Shown here in pieces: positions 42,174-51,787 of a stretch of DNA of 64,000 bases. Both the position numbers and the translations under genes were made by a program. Source of the stretch: Pedobacter polysacchareus (GTDB taxonomy: Bacteria; Bacteroidota; Bacteroidia; Sphingobacteriales; Sphingobacteriaceae); contig NZ_JAHYSS010000007.1 in the NCBI RefSeq assembly GCF_019802255.1, positions 62,001 to 126,000 on the forward strand, written 5' to 3'. The notes under the pieces were generated by a model. It was not told the DNA's origin. It saw only the letters and a program-made list of their open reading frames with translations, and did not search any database. Numbering within the stretch: position 1 is the first letter of the stretch; every line of letters starts with the position of its first letter.

Positions 42174-45100
42174 ATGGACAATAATAGTACCTGGCATAAA
42201 ACCAAACGTACCAAATGTATGAAATTTAATTCAAAATTATCATATAGGCAATCCACCTATATGACTAAATTTCTGTTCGTTATGAAACTGATTATTGTTT
42301 TAATGACTACAGTATTTCTTCAGATCAGCCTCGCATCAGAAGCTCAAAAAGTAACTTTATCTGAAAAAAACGCTTCCTTGGAAAGTATTTTCAAAAAAAT
42401 AAGAACTCAAACCGGTTATGATTTTTTTGGAGATATAAATTTGCTAAAAAATGCTAAAAAAGTTAACATTAATGTAAACAATGTATCTCTGGAACAGGCC
42501 TTAGCAAATTGCCTTAAAGATCAGAATTTAACTTATGTGATCAGTAGCAAAATAATTGTCATAAGGCAGGGAGTACAAAACCAGTCCAACCTGGATGCTG
42601 TTTTGGCTCAGGACGTAACGATTTATGGAAAAGTACTAGATGAAGAAAATAAGCCATTGGTTGGAGCCACAGTGACCATAAAGAAGACAAATAAATCTAC
42701 TAAAACAAATAAAGATGGTGTATTTAGCCTGCAAGTAGCCCCTAATGATGTCATCATTTTTTCATATGTTGGCTATGAAAGTCAGGAAGTTAAAGTTGTC
42801 AATATAAAAGAAAGTGTTCCATTCATAATTACGCTTCAATCAAGTACTGCCAAGCTAAAACAGGTAGAAGTTGTAAATACAGGTTACCAAATTTTACCAA
42901 AAGAAAGAGCTACAGGTTCATTCCAAACGATTACAGCTAAACAACTGGAACACAGCACTAGTCCAAACCTCTTAAGAAGATTAGAGGGCATTACTACCGG
43001 TCTCGACTTTAACAATAATTTACCACAAAATCCTACTAATTCTTCTAAATTTAGAGTACCTACACTAAGTGCGTTAACTATTCGGGGGAAAAACAATCTA
43101 AATCCTGCTCCTAGCACTGACCCAAATGTCGTAAGTGGACAACCATTAGTCGTAATTGATGGAATACCTAGTCCATATTCTATAGATAAACTAAATCCAA
43201 ATGATGTCGAAAGTGTTAATATTCTGCAAGATGCTGCTTCCGCTTCTATCTGGGGATCTAGAGCTGCCAATGGAGTAATTGTCGTGACAACAAAAAAAGG
43301 ACGTTTTCAAACACCGACCTCTATTTCCTTCGATGCCAATTTAGCAATTAGCGATAAAATGGATCTTTTTTATCGGAAAGTGATGAGTACATCAGATTTT
43401 ATTGATGCGCAATTGGCACAACTGAATTACAATTTTAGTATAGATGGACAAACTGTTCCTGATCCACAAATACCTAATCAGCCGGATTATACTATTGCTC
43501 AATCTGCCATTTCACCAGTTGCTGAAATATGGAATTCATGGAAAAGAAATAAAATCACTGATGCACAGTATAAAAATCAAATTGATGCCTTACGAAACAA
43601 TGACATTAGAAATGATTATTCAAAATACTTTCTACGAAATGCGGTTGCTCAAAACTATAATCTAAGCGCTTCTGGAGGTATCAAAAATTATGCCTATCGT
43701 TTATCAGGCAACTACGGCAAAACACTAAACAATACCCAACAGTCTGATGCTAATCGAATGTCTATCATTTACAATGCTTCTCTGAAGCCTGTTAAGAATA
43801 TGAGTTTAGATGCCAGCATTAATTATAACCAGCAAAACCAAAATGAGCAAGGTGGTGGGGCACTTGCTATAACAGGAGATGGCCTTTATCCTTATTCTAG
43901 ATTAGTAGACGATGCCGGAAACCCAATTGCTGTACCTAAATCATATAGGAAAGCCTTTCTAGATTCTTTAACCAAAAAATATGGAGACAAAGTACTGGAT
44001 ATGTCTTTTAAACCACTTGAAGATATGAAACAAGGCTATTTGAGGACTAAAAACCAGCTCATGAATATCAATTTGAGTGCTGCTTATCAATTCAGTCCTG
44101 TTATTTCAGCTTCCATCACTTACAACAATGCCTGGGGACTAAATGAACAAAACCAACTCAGAGGACAAAAATCCTTTTACATGAGGGAGCTCATCAATAG
44201 ATTCACAGATCCAAGTACTTTGGCAAGAGTAATTCCCTTAGGCGGTTTTTACATACCTAGTAATGGAAAATCGAACAATCAGACCTTACGGGCTCAGGTA
44301 AGTGCAAATAAAATATGGGGAGATAAACATGAACTCAATGCCATTGCTGGAGTTGAAGGATCTCAAAATTACAGTAACCTAACTACCAACTGGTTGTATG
44401 GATACAATGAACAATCAAAAAATGTGAATAATGCTTTACCCTTTGGTGTTTCTATTCCATTTCTATTTATAGACCCAAGTGTTGGAACAGTAGGAGGTAT
44501 TATCCCATATGTATCAAATTATTCTGATTTTCGAGTACGCGCTTTTAGTTTATATTCCAATGCAGCGTATACCTACGATAAACGCTACACCCTATCCGCT
44601 AGTATAAGAAATGATTACTCTAGTATATTTGGAGAGGGTACTAACAACCATGGTGCACTCTATTTTTCAGTTGGTGGAAAATGGGACATCAGCAAAGAGA
44701 AGTTTTATAGTTTATCCTGGCTTCCTTCCTTAGGACTAAAAGCTACATTTGGTTATAATGGCAATCAAAATGCATCTGTAAGTCCTCGCCCATTAGTTAC
44801 CTATTCTCCCCCTGCTTTTGTTGGCTACAGATTACCTTATGCTTCAGTGACTGGTGCCACCAATCGAGATTTAAGACCCGAAAAAGCTGCGTTTTTAAAT
44901 CTCGCCCTTAACTTTGCAACCAAAAACAACCGAATTATAGGTAATCTGGAATACTACATCAGAAAAACTACAGATCTAATTACTAATACTTCTTTAGATC
45001 CAAGTACTGGCTTTTCAACCCTATTCTATAATGCTGCTGATTTAAGGAGTACCGGAGTAGATTTCAGTTTGAACACTTTAAATCTTCAGCTCAAAGAATT

Positions 45101-45881
45101 TAGTTGGAGAAGTACCTTCCTCATGAGCTACAACCGGGTTAAAGTGACTGACTTATTCACGGACAAACCAAACACGGCAGGACAACAAATTTCTAATAAT
45201 CCACCATTCAATAAAGGTGCAGATCTTTCCAGACTATACGCTTACAGATGGGCTGGATTAGATCCACAAACAGGTGATCCAATGGGTTATGTGGATGGTC
45301 AAGCAGTGAGAGTAACAGGTGACCTTAACGTTTACAACAAGATTTACAATGCACCGATATCAACTGCTCACTATTTTGGTTCTGCTGTTCCTGTTTATTA
45401 TGGCTCTTTCATCAATACGTTTAGTTACGGCAATTTTTCAGCCTCCCTTAATTTCATGTATAAACTCGGTTACTATTTCCGAAGATCACCTTATGATGTA
45501 TTAAGATATTCTCAATTGCTCAATACCAACATGATCCAAGGTGAAGAATATGCACGTCGCTGGAAAAATCCAGGAGATGAAAAATTCACTAATGTTCCTT
45601 CAATGATCTTCCCTATTTCTCCAGGTGGAATTACAGATAACAGAGACAGCTTTTACTACAATTCTGAAATAAATGTACTTAAAGGAGATCATGTACGTCT
45701 TCAGGAGATTAATTTATCATATACACTAAAAAGTATTTGGGCGATAAAAAGTCCGAGGATTTATGCTAATGTAAACAATTTAGGGATCGTATGGAGAGCA
45801 AACAAATTGGGAATTGATCCAGATATCAATGATTACCCAAATCCACGAACTTATAGTATTGGTTTAAGTGCAAGTTTTTAA
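42174..45881 (+). CDS. SusC/RagA-family TonB-dependent outer-membrane transporter with STN domain
   Basis: 1235 residues; the ATG at 42219 is an equally good start. Signal sequence (LFVMKLIIVLMTTVFLQISLASEAQ), STN signalling domain (~60-120), carboxypeptidase-D-like beta domain (VTIYGKVLDEENKPLVGATVTI), then plug with PLVVIDGIPSPYSIDKLNPNDVESVNILQDAASASIWGSRAANGVIVV, and a long barrel ending in IGLSASF. The STN domain fits control by the FecI/FecR pair upstream. It works with the SusD partner to take up a large ligand. No glycoside hydrolase follows; a TlpA-like protein does, so the ligand may not be a polysaccharide. A CCGG-rich hairpin lies at ~42094-42116 in the leader. Confidence 0.93.
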   Translation: MDNNSTWHKTKRTKCMKFNSKLSYRQSTYMTKFLFVMKLIIVLMTTVFLQISLASEAQKVTLSEKNASLESIFKKIRTQTGYDFFGDINLLKNAKKVNINVNNVSLEQALANCLKDQNLTYVISSKIIVIRQGVQNQSNLDAVLAQDVTIYGKVLDEENKPLVGATVTIKKTNKSTKTNKDGVFSLQVAPNDVIIFSYVGYESQEVKVVNIKESVPFIITLQSSTAKLKQVEVVNTGYQILPKERATGSFQTITAKQLEHSTSPNLLRRLEGITTGLDFNNNLPQNPTNSSKFRVPTLSALTIRGKNNLNPAPSTDPNVVSGQPLVVIDGIPSPYSIDKLNPNDVESVNILQDAASASIWGSRAANGVIVVTTKKGRFQTPTSISFDANLAISDKMDLFYRKVMSTSDFIDAQLAQLNYNFSIDGQTVPDPQIPNQPDYTIAQSAISPVAEIWNSWKRNKITDAQYKNQIDALRNNDIRNDYSKYFLRNAVAQNYNLSASGGIKNYAYRLSGNYGKTLNNTQQSDANRMSIIYNASLKPVKNMSLDASINYNQQNQNEQGGGALAITGDGLYPYSRLVDDAGNPIAVPKSYRKAFLDSLTKKYGDKVLDMSFKPLEDMKQGYLRTKNQLMNINLSAAYQFSPVISASITYNNAWGLNEQNQLRGQKSFYMRELINRFTDPSTLARVIPLGGFYIPSNGKSNNQTLRAQVSANKIWGDKHELNAIAGVEGSQNYSNLTTNWLYGYNEQSKNVNNALPFGVSIPFLFIDPSVGTVGGIIPYVSNYSDFRVRAFSLYSNAAYTYDKRYTLSASIRNDYSSIFGEGTNNHGALYFSVGGKWDISKEKFYSLSWLPSLGLKATFGYNGNQNASVSPRPLVTYSPPAFVGYRLPYASVTGATNRDLRPEKAAFLNLALNFATKNNRIIGNLEYYIRKTTDLITNTSLDPSTGFSTLFYNAADLRSTGVDFSLNTLNLQLKEFSWRSTFLMSYNRVKVTDLFTDKPNTAGQQISNNPPFNKGADLSRLYAYRWAGLDPQTGDPMGYVDGQAVRVTGDLNVYNKIYNAPISTAHYFGSAVPVYYGSFINTFSYGNFSASLNFMYKLGYYFRRSPYDVLRYSQLLNTNMIQGEEYARRWKNPGDEKFTNVPSMIFPISPGGITDNRDSFYYNSEINVLKGDHVRLQEINLSYTLKSIWAIKSPRIYANVNNLGIVWRANKLGIDPDINDYPNPRTYSIGLSASF

Positions 45882-45899
45882 ACAAAAACACCTAGAAAA

Positions 45900-47393
45900 A
45901 TGAAAATCTTTAAAATATTCTTCCCCATATTATTGCTCAGCATATGTATGGTTTCTTGTCAAAAATTTCTAGACATCAAAAAGAGCAATGATCAATCGTT
46001 TATGAGTACTGCTAGTGATTGCCAGTTGCTACTCGATAATTACGAAAAAATGAACACAAATTATCCTACAGACGCTGAGGTTTCTGCGGATGATTATTTT
46101 ATCAGTTCAGTAAGTGCCCAGCTCTCTAGTATTCCACAAGAGGAAAAGGATTTGTACAACTGGAATACCAATGCCCAAAGAATTTCTGCCTCACCAAATT
46201 GGGTAAATCCGTATAATGTGGTCAACAATGCCAACCTGGTTCTACAAACGCTGGACAAATTAAAGGGTGGAAATGATGATCCTGCGTTATTAAATGCGTT
46301 AAGAGGGGCGGCATTATTTTACAGAGCTTATTGCTTTTGGACAGTTGCACAAATGTATGCCAAACCATATTCAACCAACACTGCAAATCAAGACCCCGGA
46401 ATTCCATTAAGACTTGATCCAGATATCAATGGTAAGTCTACTCGTGGTACCGTGCAAGAAACTTATAACCGAATCATACAGGATTTAAAAGAAGCACTTA
46501 GCTTATTACCAAATACATCAGCCTATACCACCAGGCCAAATAAAATTGCCGCTTATGCCATGTTAGCACGTACTTACTTGTCTATGCAAGATTATCCAAA
46601 TGCTTTAATTAATGCCAATGCAGCCTTAGAGATAAAAAAAGACTTATTGGACTATAACACTATAAGTAAATCCTCGCCTGTTCCTTTTGCGCGTTTTAAT
46701 AAAGAAGTTATATTCCATACTATTAGCAGATATAGTGCCAATGCAGTTGGTGCGATATTAGTTATAGGAAATGTACTACCAAATAGTTGCATAGCTAGAA
46801 TAAATCCGGACTTAGTAGATTCTTATGCTACCAATGATTTAAGACGCTCCATATTTTTGAAAGAAAATAGCATCAGTGTCAGTTTAGACAATGGAAGCGG
46901 AGGAAAAACACCTGTAACCTTTCCAGATGGAACTTTCAGGTTCTCTGGAAATTACGAACCCTTTGTACTCCCCACTTTCTTTACTGGTCTTGCAGTAGAT
47001 GAAATATTACTGATCCGTTCAGAATGCTATGCAAGAGCTGGTAATATTGCCTTAGCTGCCAATGACCTCAATTACTTGTTGACTACACGCTATGCCACCA
47101 ATTCATATGTAAACATGAGTGCTCAAACTCCACCTGATGTCGCATTGAACACTATACTTACGGAAAGAAGAAAAGAACTATTGATGAGAGGATTAAGGTG
47201 GAGTGATTTACGCAGACTTAACAAAGCTGCAATCAGAAAGACTAAGGATGTCACCTTTACAGGAACAACTACTACTCCAGTAAAAGTGGAAAATATCAGC
47301 ACCTCAACATTACCTGCCAATGATCCAAGATTCACTCTATTAATTCCAAAAGAAGTGATGGACAACAGCAGTATACCACAAAATAATAGATAA
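45900..47393 (+). CDS. SusD/RagB-family surface lipoprotein
   Basis: 497 residues. Lipobox in LLLSICMVSCQKFLDI. SusD helical TPR-like core: NALRGAALFYRAYCFWTVAQMYAKPY, GIPLRLDPDINGKSTRGTVQETYNRIIQDLKEALSLLP and AYAMLARTYLSMQDYPNALINANAAL. C-terminal ligand side: DEILLIRSECYARAGNIALAANDLNYL and ILTERRKELLMRGLRWSDLRRLN. Covers the SusC barrel at the cell surface. 18 nt after SusC. Ligand not known. Confidence 0.92.
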   Translation: MKIFKIFFPILLLSICMVSCQKFLDIKKSNDQSFMSTASDCQLLLDNYEKMNTNYPTDAEVSADDYFISSVSAQLSSIPQEEKDLYNWNTNAQRISASPNWVNPYNVVNNANLVLQTLDKLKGGNDDPALLNALRGAALFYRAYCFWTVAQMYAKPYSTNTANQDPGIPLRLDPDINGKSTRGTVQETYNRIIQDLKEALSLLPNTSAYTTRPNKIAAYAMLARTYLSMQDYPNALINANAALEIKKDLLDYNTISKSSPVPFARFNKEVIFHTISRYSANAVGAILVIGNVLPNSCIARINPDLVDSYATNDLRRSIFLKENSISVSLDNGSGGKTPVTFPDGTFRFSGNYEPFVLPTFFTGLAVDEILLIRSECYARAGNIALAANDLNYLLTTRYATNSYVNMSAQTPPDVALNTILTERRKELLMRGLRWSDLRRLNKAAIRKTKDVTFTGTTTTPVKVENISTSTLPANDPRFTLLIPKEVMDNSSIPQNNR

Positions 47394-47401
47394 AACAGAT
47401 C

Positions 47402-48019
47402 ATGATTACAAGTTACAAATGGACAATATTTGCTGGCCTAATTCTGTTCAGGTTATCAGGTTATTCTCAAGATACAAAGGGTGCTCCAAGCGAGCATCCT
47501 TTAAGTCAATTTGATGGCCAAAAACCTGTATTCAAATTAAAAGGAGAGCAATTAATTAATAAAAATCGACATCTGAGTTTTTATGCTCTTACAGGATATC
47601 GTGATGGCGTGGAACCCATTACTTCTGCGTACAACCTAAATTTCTTAGCCCAAAAAGATTCAATACAAGGAACACATCGAATAAAAATGTATAACCTTTC
47701 CATTACAGATATGCTTACCTACGGTCTAACAAAATCAGATGAAGTAATTCTGGAAGTAAAGGATCCATCCAAATATAGATATGATCCAAAATATGGCAAT
47801 AAAAAGGAGTGGCTTCGCAAAAATGCCCATTGTTATGAAATCTTACTGCCAGAAAACGTATTGAAAGACATGGACCTGGTCCGTAACCATTTGAGCTATT
47901 TATTTAATGTAAAATGTGGTTATCAAAAACGTCTGATCAAAACCATAATGCATAAAAATGGAGTCAGTCAGGAAAGTAAGATAGAAAAAGAGGTTTTTGT
48001 CATCACCGAAATTAAATAA
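47402..48019 (+). CDS. Secreted protein sharing a domain with the TlpA-like protein downstream
   Basis: 205 residues with a signal peptide (WTIFAGLILFRLSGYSQ). Its central and C-terminal part (KSDEVILEVKDPSKYRYDP, KKEWLRKNAHCYEILLP, DMDLVRNHLSYLFNVKCGYQKR) aligns with the C-terminal half of the next gene product (NEILWEVKDPNKYKYLAG, QADWIRKNGICFESCYP, DLDHLLGLKVGWEKR). So the module occurs alone here and fused to a thioredoxin fold there. Known only to me as an unnamed accessory region of SusC/D-linked TlpA-type proteins in Pedobacter-like genomes. 8 nt after SusD. Function unknown. Confidence 0.65.
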   Translation: MITSYKWTIFAGLILFRLSGYSQDTKGAPSEHPLSQFDGQKPVFKLKGEQLINKNRHLSFYALTGYRDGVEPITSAYNLNFLAQKDSIQGTHRIKMYNLSITDMLTYGLTKSDEVILEVKDPSKYRYDPKYGNKKEWLRKNAHCYEILLPENVLKDMDLVRNHLSYLFNVKCGYQKRLIKTIMHKNGVSQESKIEKEVFVITEIK

Positions 48020-48022
48020 ATT

Positions 48023-49366
48023 ATGAAAAGATACTTTCTTTTAATCATTTCTACTCTTTTTGTTCAACAACTAAACGCACAAAATAGTTTGAATATTGGA
48101 GATTCCTTACCTGTTTTCCACATTCAAAAGTTGATTAATCCTGATCAGAAAAACATCAGTATAACCAACTTTAACAACAACCTACTGATCATCGATTTTT
48201 GGTCCATCTACTGTTCAGGCTGTGTAGCTGCATTACCCAAGATGCAGCAGCTACAAGAGGAGTTTGGCAATAAAATTAGAATTCTACCTGCTACAAATGA
48301 ACCTGAAAAATTGGTGAAAGCATTTTGGGAAAAGAATAAACTAACTAAAAATCTTTCACTGCCTTCCGTAGTCGAAGATACTTTACTCCATAAATATTTC
48401 AAACACCTTGGCGTACCTCATGAGGTTTGGATCTTTAAAAATAAGGTAATCGCGATTACCGATGGAGAATATGTAAATGCGGTTAATGTAAAAAAGGTTT
48501 TGGATGGCGAAGAGATCAATTGGCCTATTAAATATGATTTCGATCAATTTGATGCTACAAAAAATCCACTGTTTCAGATTGATGATCGTCAAATCAACCT
48601 TAAAACTACCCCCATACAATATGCTGCAATAAGCGACTACAACGATAGTATAAACAGTAAGGATGGCTTAAGTGGTGGATCAGGCATTATAAGAAATAAA
48701 GCAAAAAAAACGGTAAGGACATTCTTTTTAAATACTCCAATATACTCTCTATACTATTTAAATCTAAATAAAATCACAAAGTATGGAACATTAAATACAC
48801 CCAGTAAATCTGGATCCGGTCCAAACGAAATTTTGTGGGAAGTCAAAGATCCGAATAAGTATAAATACCTAGCAGGCGCTGTATATCAAGCTGACTGGAT
48901 CAGAAAAAATGGAATCTGTTTCGAATCTTGCTATCCGGATACCGGACAGGACGATCTAGAAATTGCCAGATCTGTTCTAAAAGATTTAGATCATTTGTTA
49001 GGTTTAAAGGTGGGTTGGGAAAAAAGAAAAGAAAAAGTATACTTCCTCCGTAGAGTTAACAAGAATATCCCCTTACTTACAAAAGGTCCATTAAGCGATT
49101 CGGAGAGCACAATGAGTACTATAGGAAACTTACATAAACTCCGAGACACACCATTATCGACTTTAGTTTATAGAATGAATCATGAAGCTGAAAATCCCTA
49201 TATTTTTGATCAATCAGGGTATTCAGGTAAAGTAGATCTCCTCTTACAATTCAATTCATGGACTGATCTGCCTGCTATAAAAAAAGCACTTCAAGCCTAT
49301 GGATTGGATTTAATAGAAGAAAATCAAATAGTAGATAAACTCGTTTTTAAAGAAATCAACAACTAA
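48023..49366 (+). CDS. TlpA-like thioredoxin-fold protein with C-terminal accessory domain
   Basis: 447 residues, signal peptide (YFLLIISTLFVQQLNAQ). Redoxin/TlpA domain ~25-160 with active site CSGC in IDFWSIYCSGCVAALPKMQQ and the cis-Pro region GVPHEVWIF. The C-terminal ~250 residues hold the VKDPNKYKY...WIRKNGICFES module shared with the preceding protein. This architecture is frequent behind SusC/SusD pairs in Sphingobacteriaceae. Periplasmic or surface thiol-disulfide reductase is expected; the partner may be the SusC ligand or the envelope proteins of this operon. 3 nt after the previous gene. Confidence 0.8.
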   Translation: MKRYFLLIISTLFVQQLNAQNSLNIGDSLPVFHIQKLINPDQKNISITNFNNNLLIIDFWSIYCSGCVAALPKMQQLQEEFGNKIRILPATNEPEKLVKAFWEKNKLTKNLSLPSVVEDTLLHKYFKHLGVPHEVWIFKNKVIAITDGEYVNAVNVKKVLDGEEINWPIKYDFDQFDATKNPLFQIDDRQINLKTTPIQYAAISDYNDSINSKDGLSGGSGIIRNKAKKTVRTFFLNTPIYSLYYLNLNKITKYGTLNTPSKSGSGPNEILWEVKDPNKYKYLAGAVYQADWIRKNGICFESCYPDTGQDDLEIARSVLKDLDHLLGLKVGWEKRKEKVYFLRRVNKNIPLLTKGPLSDSESTMSTIGNLHKLRDTPLSTLVYRMNHEAENPYIFDQSGYSGKVDLLLQFNSWTDLPAIKKALQAYGLDLIEENQIVDKLVFKEINN

Positions 49367-49377
49367 ACCATAAAAAA

Positions 49378-50541
49378 ATGAAAAAAATGAAACTAACCTA
49401 TTTATTGATGACAATTTTAGCATTCAGTAGTTGTAAAAAAATGATGAATGTAGCGCCCACAGTGGAAAAAGAATTGGTAGTCACTGCATTTGTAGGCGCA
49501 AATGCTCCGGCCTTCCAAGATGGTGTAGGTGAAAGCACTGCATTTGCCCGACCTAACTCAATAGCGATAGATGCTGCCGGAAATATCTTTGTTGCCGATC
49601 GATCTAATGCGAGAGTTAGAAAAGTAACTCCAGCTGGAGAAGTCAGTACATTTGTAGGTTCTGGAATTGGTGGTTACCAAGACGGAACGGGAATCGCTGC
49701 AAAAATCGAAACTGGAAATAATGCAATAACTATTGATGCGCAAAATAATCTTTACCTAGCAGACCAAAAAAACACATGTATCCGGAAGATCACACCAGCA
49801 GGAGTTGTTAGTACACTTGTTGGAGCACCTGGACGGAGTAATATTGATGGCCCAATTAATATAGCTGGTGTTGACTTCACAGATCAACCAGACATAACTA
49901 TTGACGCCTCAAACAACATTTATTTTCTTGATAGAAAAGGTATTAGAAAAATAAGTGCAGATGGGATTGTCAGTACAATTGTAAAAACTGGAAATTCTAC
50001 TTTCACGGGACCTATTGCAACCGCAGTTATTGCTAATCCACTAAATATCTGCACAGATAAAGCCGGAAACATTTATGTATCGGCTCAAGGATTTAACGAT
50101 AATTCAATTGTTAAAGTAAGTACTGATGGAATAGTTAGTATTTACGCAGGGGCTCCAGCATCAGGGTTCGGTTACAATATAGGTCTTGCTGTAACTGCAC
50201 AATTCAATAATACAAGAGGCATGAGTGCTGATAAGGAAGGAAATATCTATGTAGTAGACAATAACCATGTCATTGTAAAGATTACTACAGATGGCTTTGT
50301 TAGACTAGTAGCAGGAGTTCCATATAAGGGTGGTGCAGTACCTTTTGTTCCTGGCACAGCAACAAAAGCTGTATTTTCGGATCTGGTAGATGTTGCTGTT
50401 GCACCAGATGGGACTATTTATGCATCAGAATACATCGCAAGCTCCATTCGTAAAATTGCACTTGTAGACAAGCCAACCACCCCTCCTACCCAAACCGAAA
50501 TAGACAAAGCCAACTGGAATAAACCAACCAACTGGAAATAA
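49378..50541 (+). CDS. NHL-repeat beta-propeller lipoprotein
   Basis: 387 residues. Lipobox at ILAFSSCKKMM. About six NHL repeats of the form FARPNSIAIDAAGNIFVADRSNARVRKVTPAGEVSTFVG, recurring roughly every 50 residues (IDAQNNLYLADQKNTCIRKITP, IDASNNIYFLDRKGIRKIS, ADKEGNIYVVDNNHVIVKIT), so a propeller is formed. Such surface propellers bind glycans or proteins. Last or next to last gene of the SusC/D operon, 11 nt after the TlpA-like gene. A short Pro/Thr-rich tail ends it. Ligand unknown. Confidence 0.85.
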   Translation: MKKMKLTYLLMTILAFSSCKKMMNVAPTVEKELVVTAFVGANAPAFQDGVGESTAFARPNSIAIDAAGNIFVADRSNARVRKVTPAGEVSTFVGSGIGGYQDGTGIAAKIETGNNAITIDAQNNLYLADQKNTCIRKITPAGVVSTLVGAPGRSNIDGPINIAGVDFTDQPDITIDASNNIYFLDRKGIRKISADGIVSTIVKTGNSTFTGPIATAVIANPLNICTDKAGNIYVSAQGFNDNSIVKVSTDGIVSIYAGAPASGFGYNIGLAVTAQFNNTRGMSADKEGNIYVVDNNHVIVKITTDGFVRLVAGVPYKGGAVPFVPGTATKAVFSDLVDVAVAPDGTIYASEYIASSIRKIALVDKPTTPPTQTEIDKANWNKPTNWK

Positions 50542-50574
50542 AACTAAAACCAACCACTACATAAACTCAACAAA

Positions 50575-51129
50575 ATGAAAAAAACAATACTTACCATACT
50601 TGTTTGCGCCGTATCTGCATTATCAGTAAACGCGCAAACAACTACAACAATGACAACCAACAAAAAAGACACCACTGCCTACCAAATGAAAAACGAATTC
50701 AGGATCAGCATCGGCCTCGACGAAGGAATACCGACCGCTTACGTATCCAAATTCTCCTCATTCGTTATGGGTGCTTCTTTACAAGGAGAATACATGGCTC
50801 TTAAAGAACTGGGTGTTACCCTAAGTGCCAACTACCTTTACTACCTGGGTAAAGACGGCGGAGACGGCCTATCCATGTTACCGGCAATGGCTGGTGTAAA
50901 CTATTACATCACGCCAAAAATTTTCCTTTCCGCTCAAGCAGGCGCAGCCTGGTACATCGGTAAAGATAGCGACAACAGCACTTATTTCAGCTATGCACAA
51001 GGGATTGGTTACCAACCTTCAAAGCGTATCAGCTTATTAGCGAAATATGAAGGAATCAATGTTGGTCCATCTAAGACCTACTCCTTTGCTGGACTACGTG
51101 TTGCCTACAAATTTTACAAAAGAAAATAA
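50575..51129 (+). CDS. Outer-membrane beta-barrel protein
   Basis: 184 residues, signal peptide (ILTILVCAVSALSVNAQ), then alternating strands (FRISIGLDEGIPTAYVSKF, LGVTLSANYLYYLG, YYITPKIFLSAQAGAAWYIG, ISLLAKYEGINVG) and the ending LRVAYKFYKRK. Eight-stranded OmpX/OmpW-like size. Its codons are more C-rich than those of the SusC/D genes just upstream, so it may have another origin or expression level. 33 nt after the NHL gene. Ends just before the structured RNA block. Confidence 0.75.
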   Translation: MKKTILTILVCAVSALSVNAQTTTTMTTNKKDTTAYQMKNEFRISIGLDEGIPTAYVSKFSSFVMGASLQGEYMALKELGVTLSANYLYYLGKDGGDGLSMLPAMAGVNYYITPKIFLSAQAGAAWYIGKDSDNSTYFSYAQGIGYQPSKRISLLAKYEGINVGPSKTYSFAGLRVAYKFYKRK

Positions 51130-51787
51130 GCAATATTGAAGTCTCTCCCGGAGCAAAGCCATTAAAGCCTAGCTTCGGTAATTTTGAAATACTGAATAAA
51201 AATGGTTCTGTATGTGGCGATATTTTTTCCTTAAGCCTTGCAAAAAATAAGCAAAATTGAACCGACGAACTTGTCACGTCTGCTTATAGTTGCAATTAAA
51301 AATCGCCGCTACATGAACTAATAATCTGAGGAAATGAAAAATGGTGTCTAAGTCAATCTCGTTTCCAGGAGTATATCCGGGACAAAGCTTTCCGCAAGGC
51401 AGAGTCCCGGTAACTCCAAAAAATTGGTTCTGTGCATGGCGATATTTTTATGTGCGGGTTTCTAACTATATAAACTGAATTGAACCGACGAAATAGTCAA
51501 GGTCGCTTATAGTTGCTATTAAAAATTCGCCACCACATGAACCATTAATGAATTAGAAAATGAACAATGAGTATTAAGTTTTCAAGTTCGCTTTCATAGA
51601 GGATAACCGGAACGAGGCTTCCCTCAGGGCCAAGTTCCGGTAACTCTAAAATAGTACCACAAACAGCATTAAAAAAAATCATCTTAGAGCAAACCCGGGG
51701 CGAGGTAATTCAGTAAGGGCCGAACCCCGGTAACTCTAAGTATTCAAATAATTATTTTTCTAACCACCTAAAGAAATTCATATAAAT
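51130..51787 (+). ncRNA. Block of repeated structured RNA elements (unidentified)
   Basis: 658 nt without a plausible gene. Four hairpins share the plan outer stem - A-rich bulge - 7-bp CCGG stem - loop - TAA bulge - outer stem. H1 51148-51154/51172-51178 (CCGGAGC/GCTTCGG). H2 51377-51383/51404-51410 (CCGGGAC/GTCCCGG) with outer GGAGT/ACTCC. H3 51606-51613/51634-51641 (ACCGGAAC/GTTCCGGT) with outer TAGAG/CTCTA. H4 51695-51700/51725-51730 (CCGGGG/CCCCGG) with outer TTAGAG/CTCTAA. Arms change in step. Between H1-H2 and H2-H3 lies a ~229-nt unit repeated twice, with GGTTCTG..GGCGAT and ATCGCC..GAAC ends that can pair. No known riboswitch class recognised. Confidence 0.65.

Noticed and set aside
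42884-43270. 128-codon open frame on the minus strand inside the SusC gene
   Set aside because: It lies fully within the SusC plug coding region, which has strong family motifs; no independent coding evidence.
51130-51787. CRISPR-like array in the repeat block
   Set aside because: Repeat spacing is uneven (about 229, 229 and 88 nt), units are long and diverged, there are no identical short repeats or spacers, and no cas genes are nearby.
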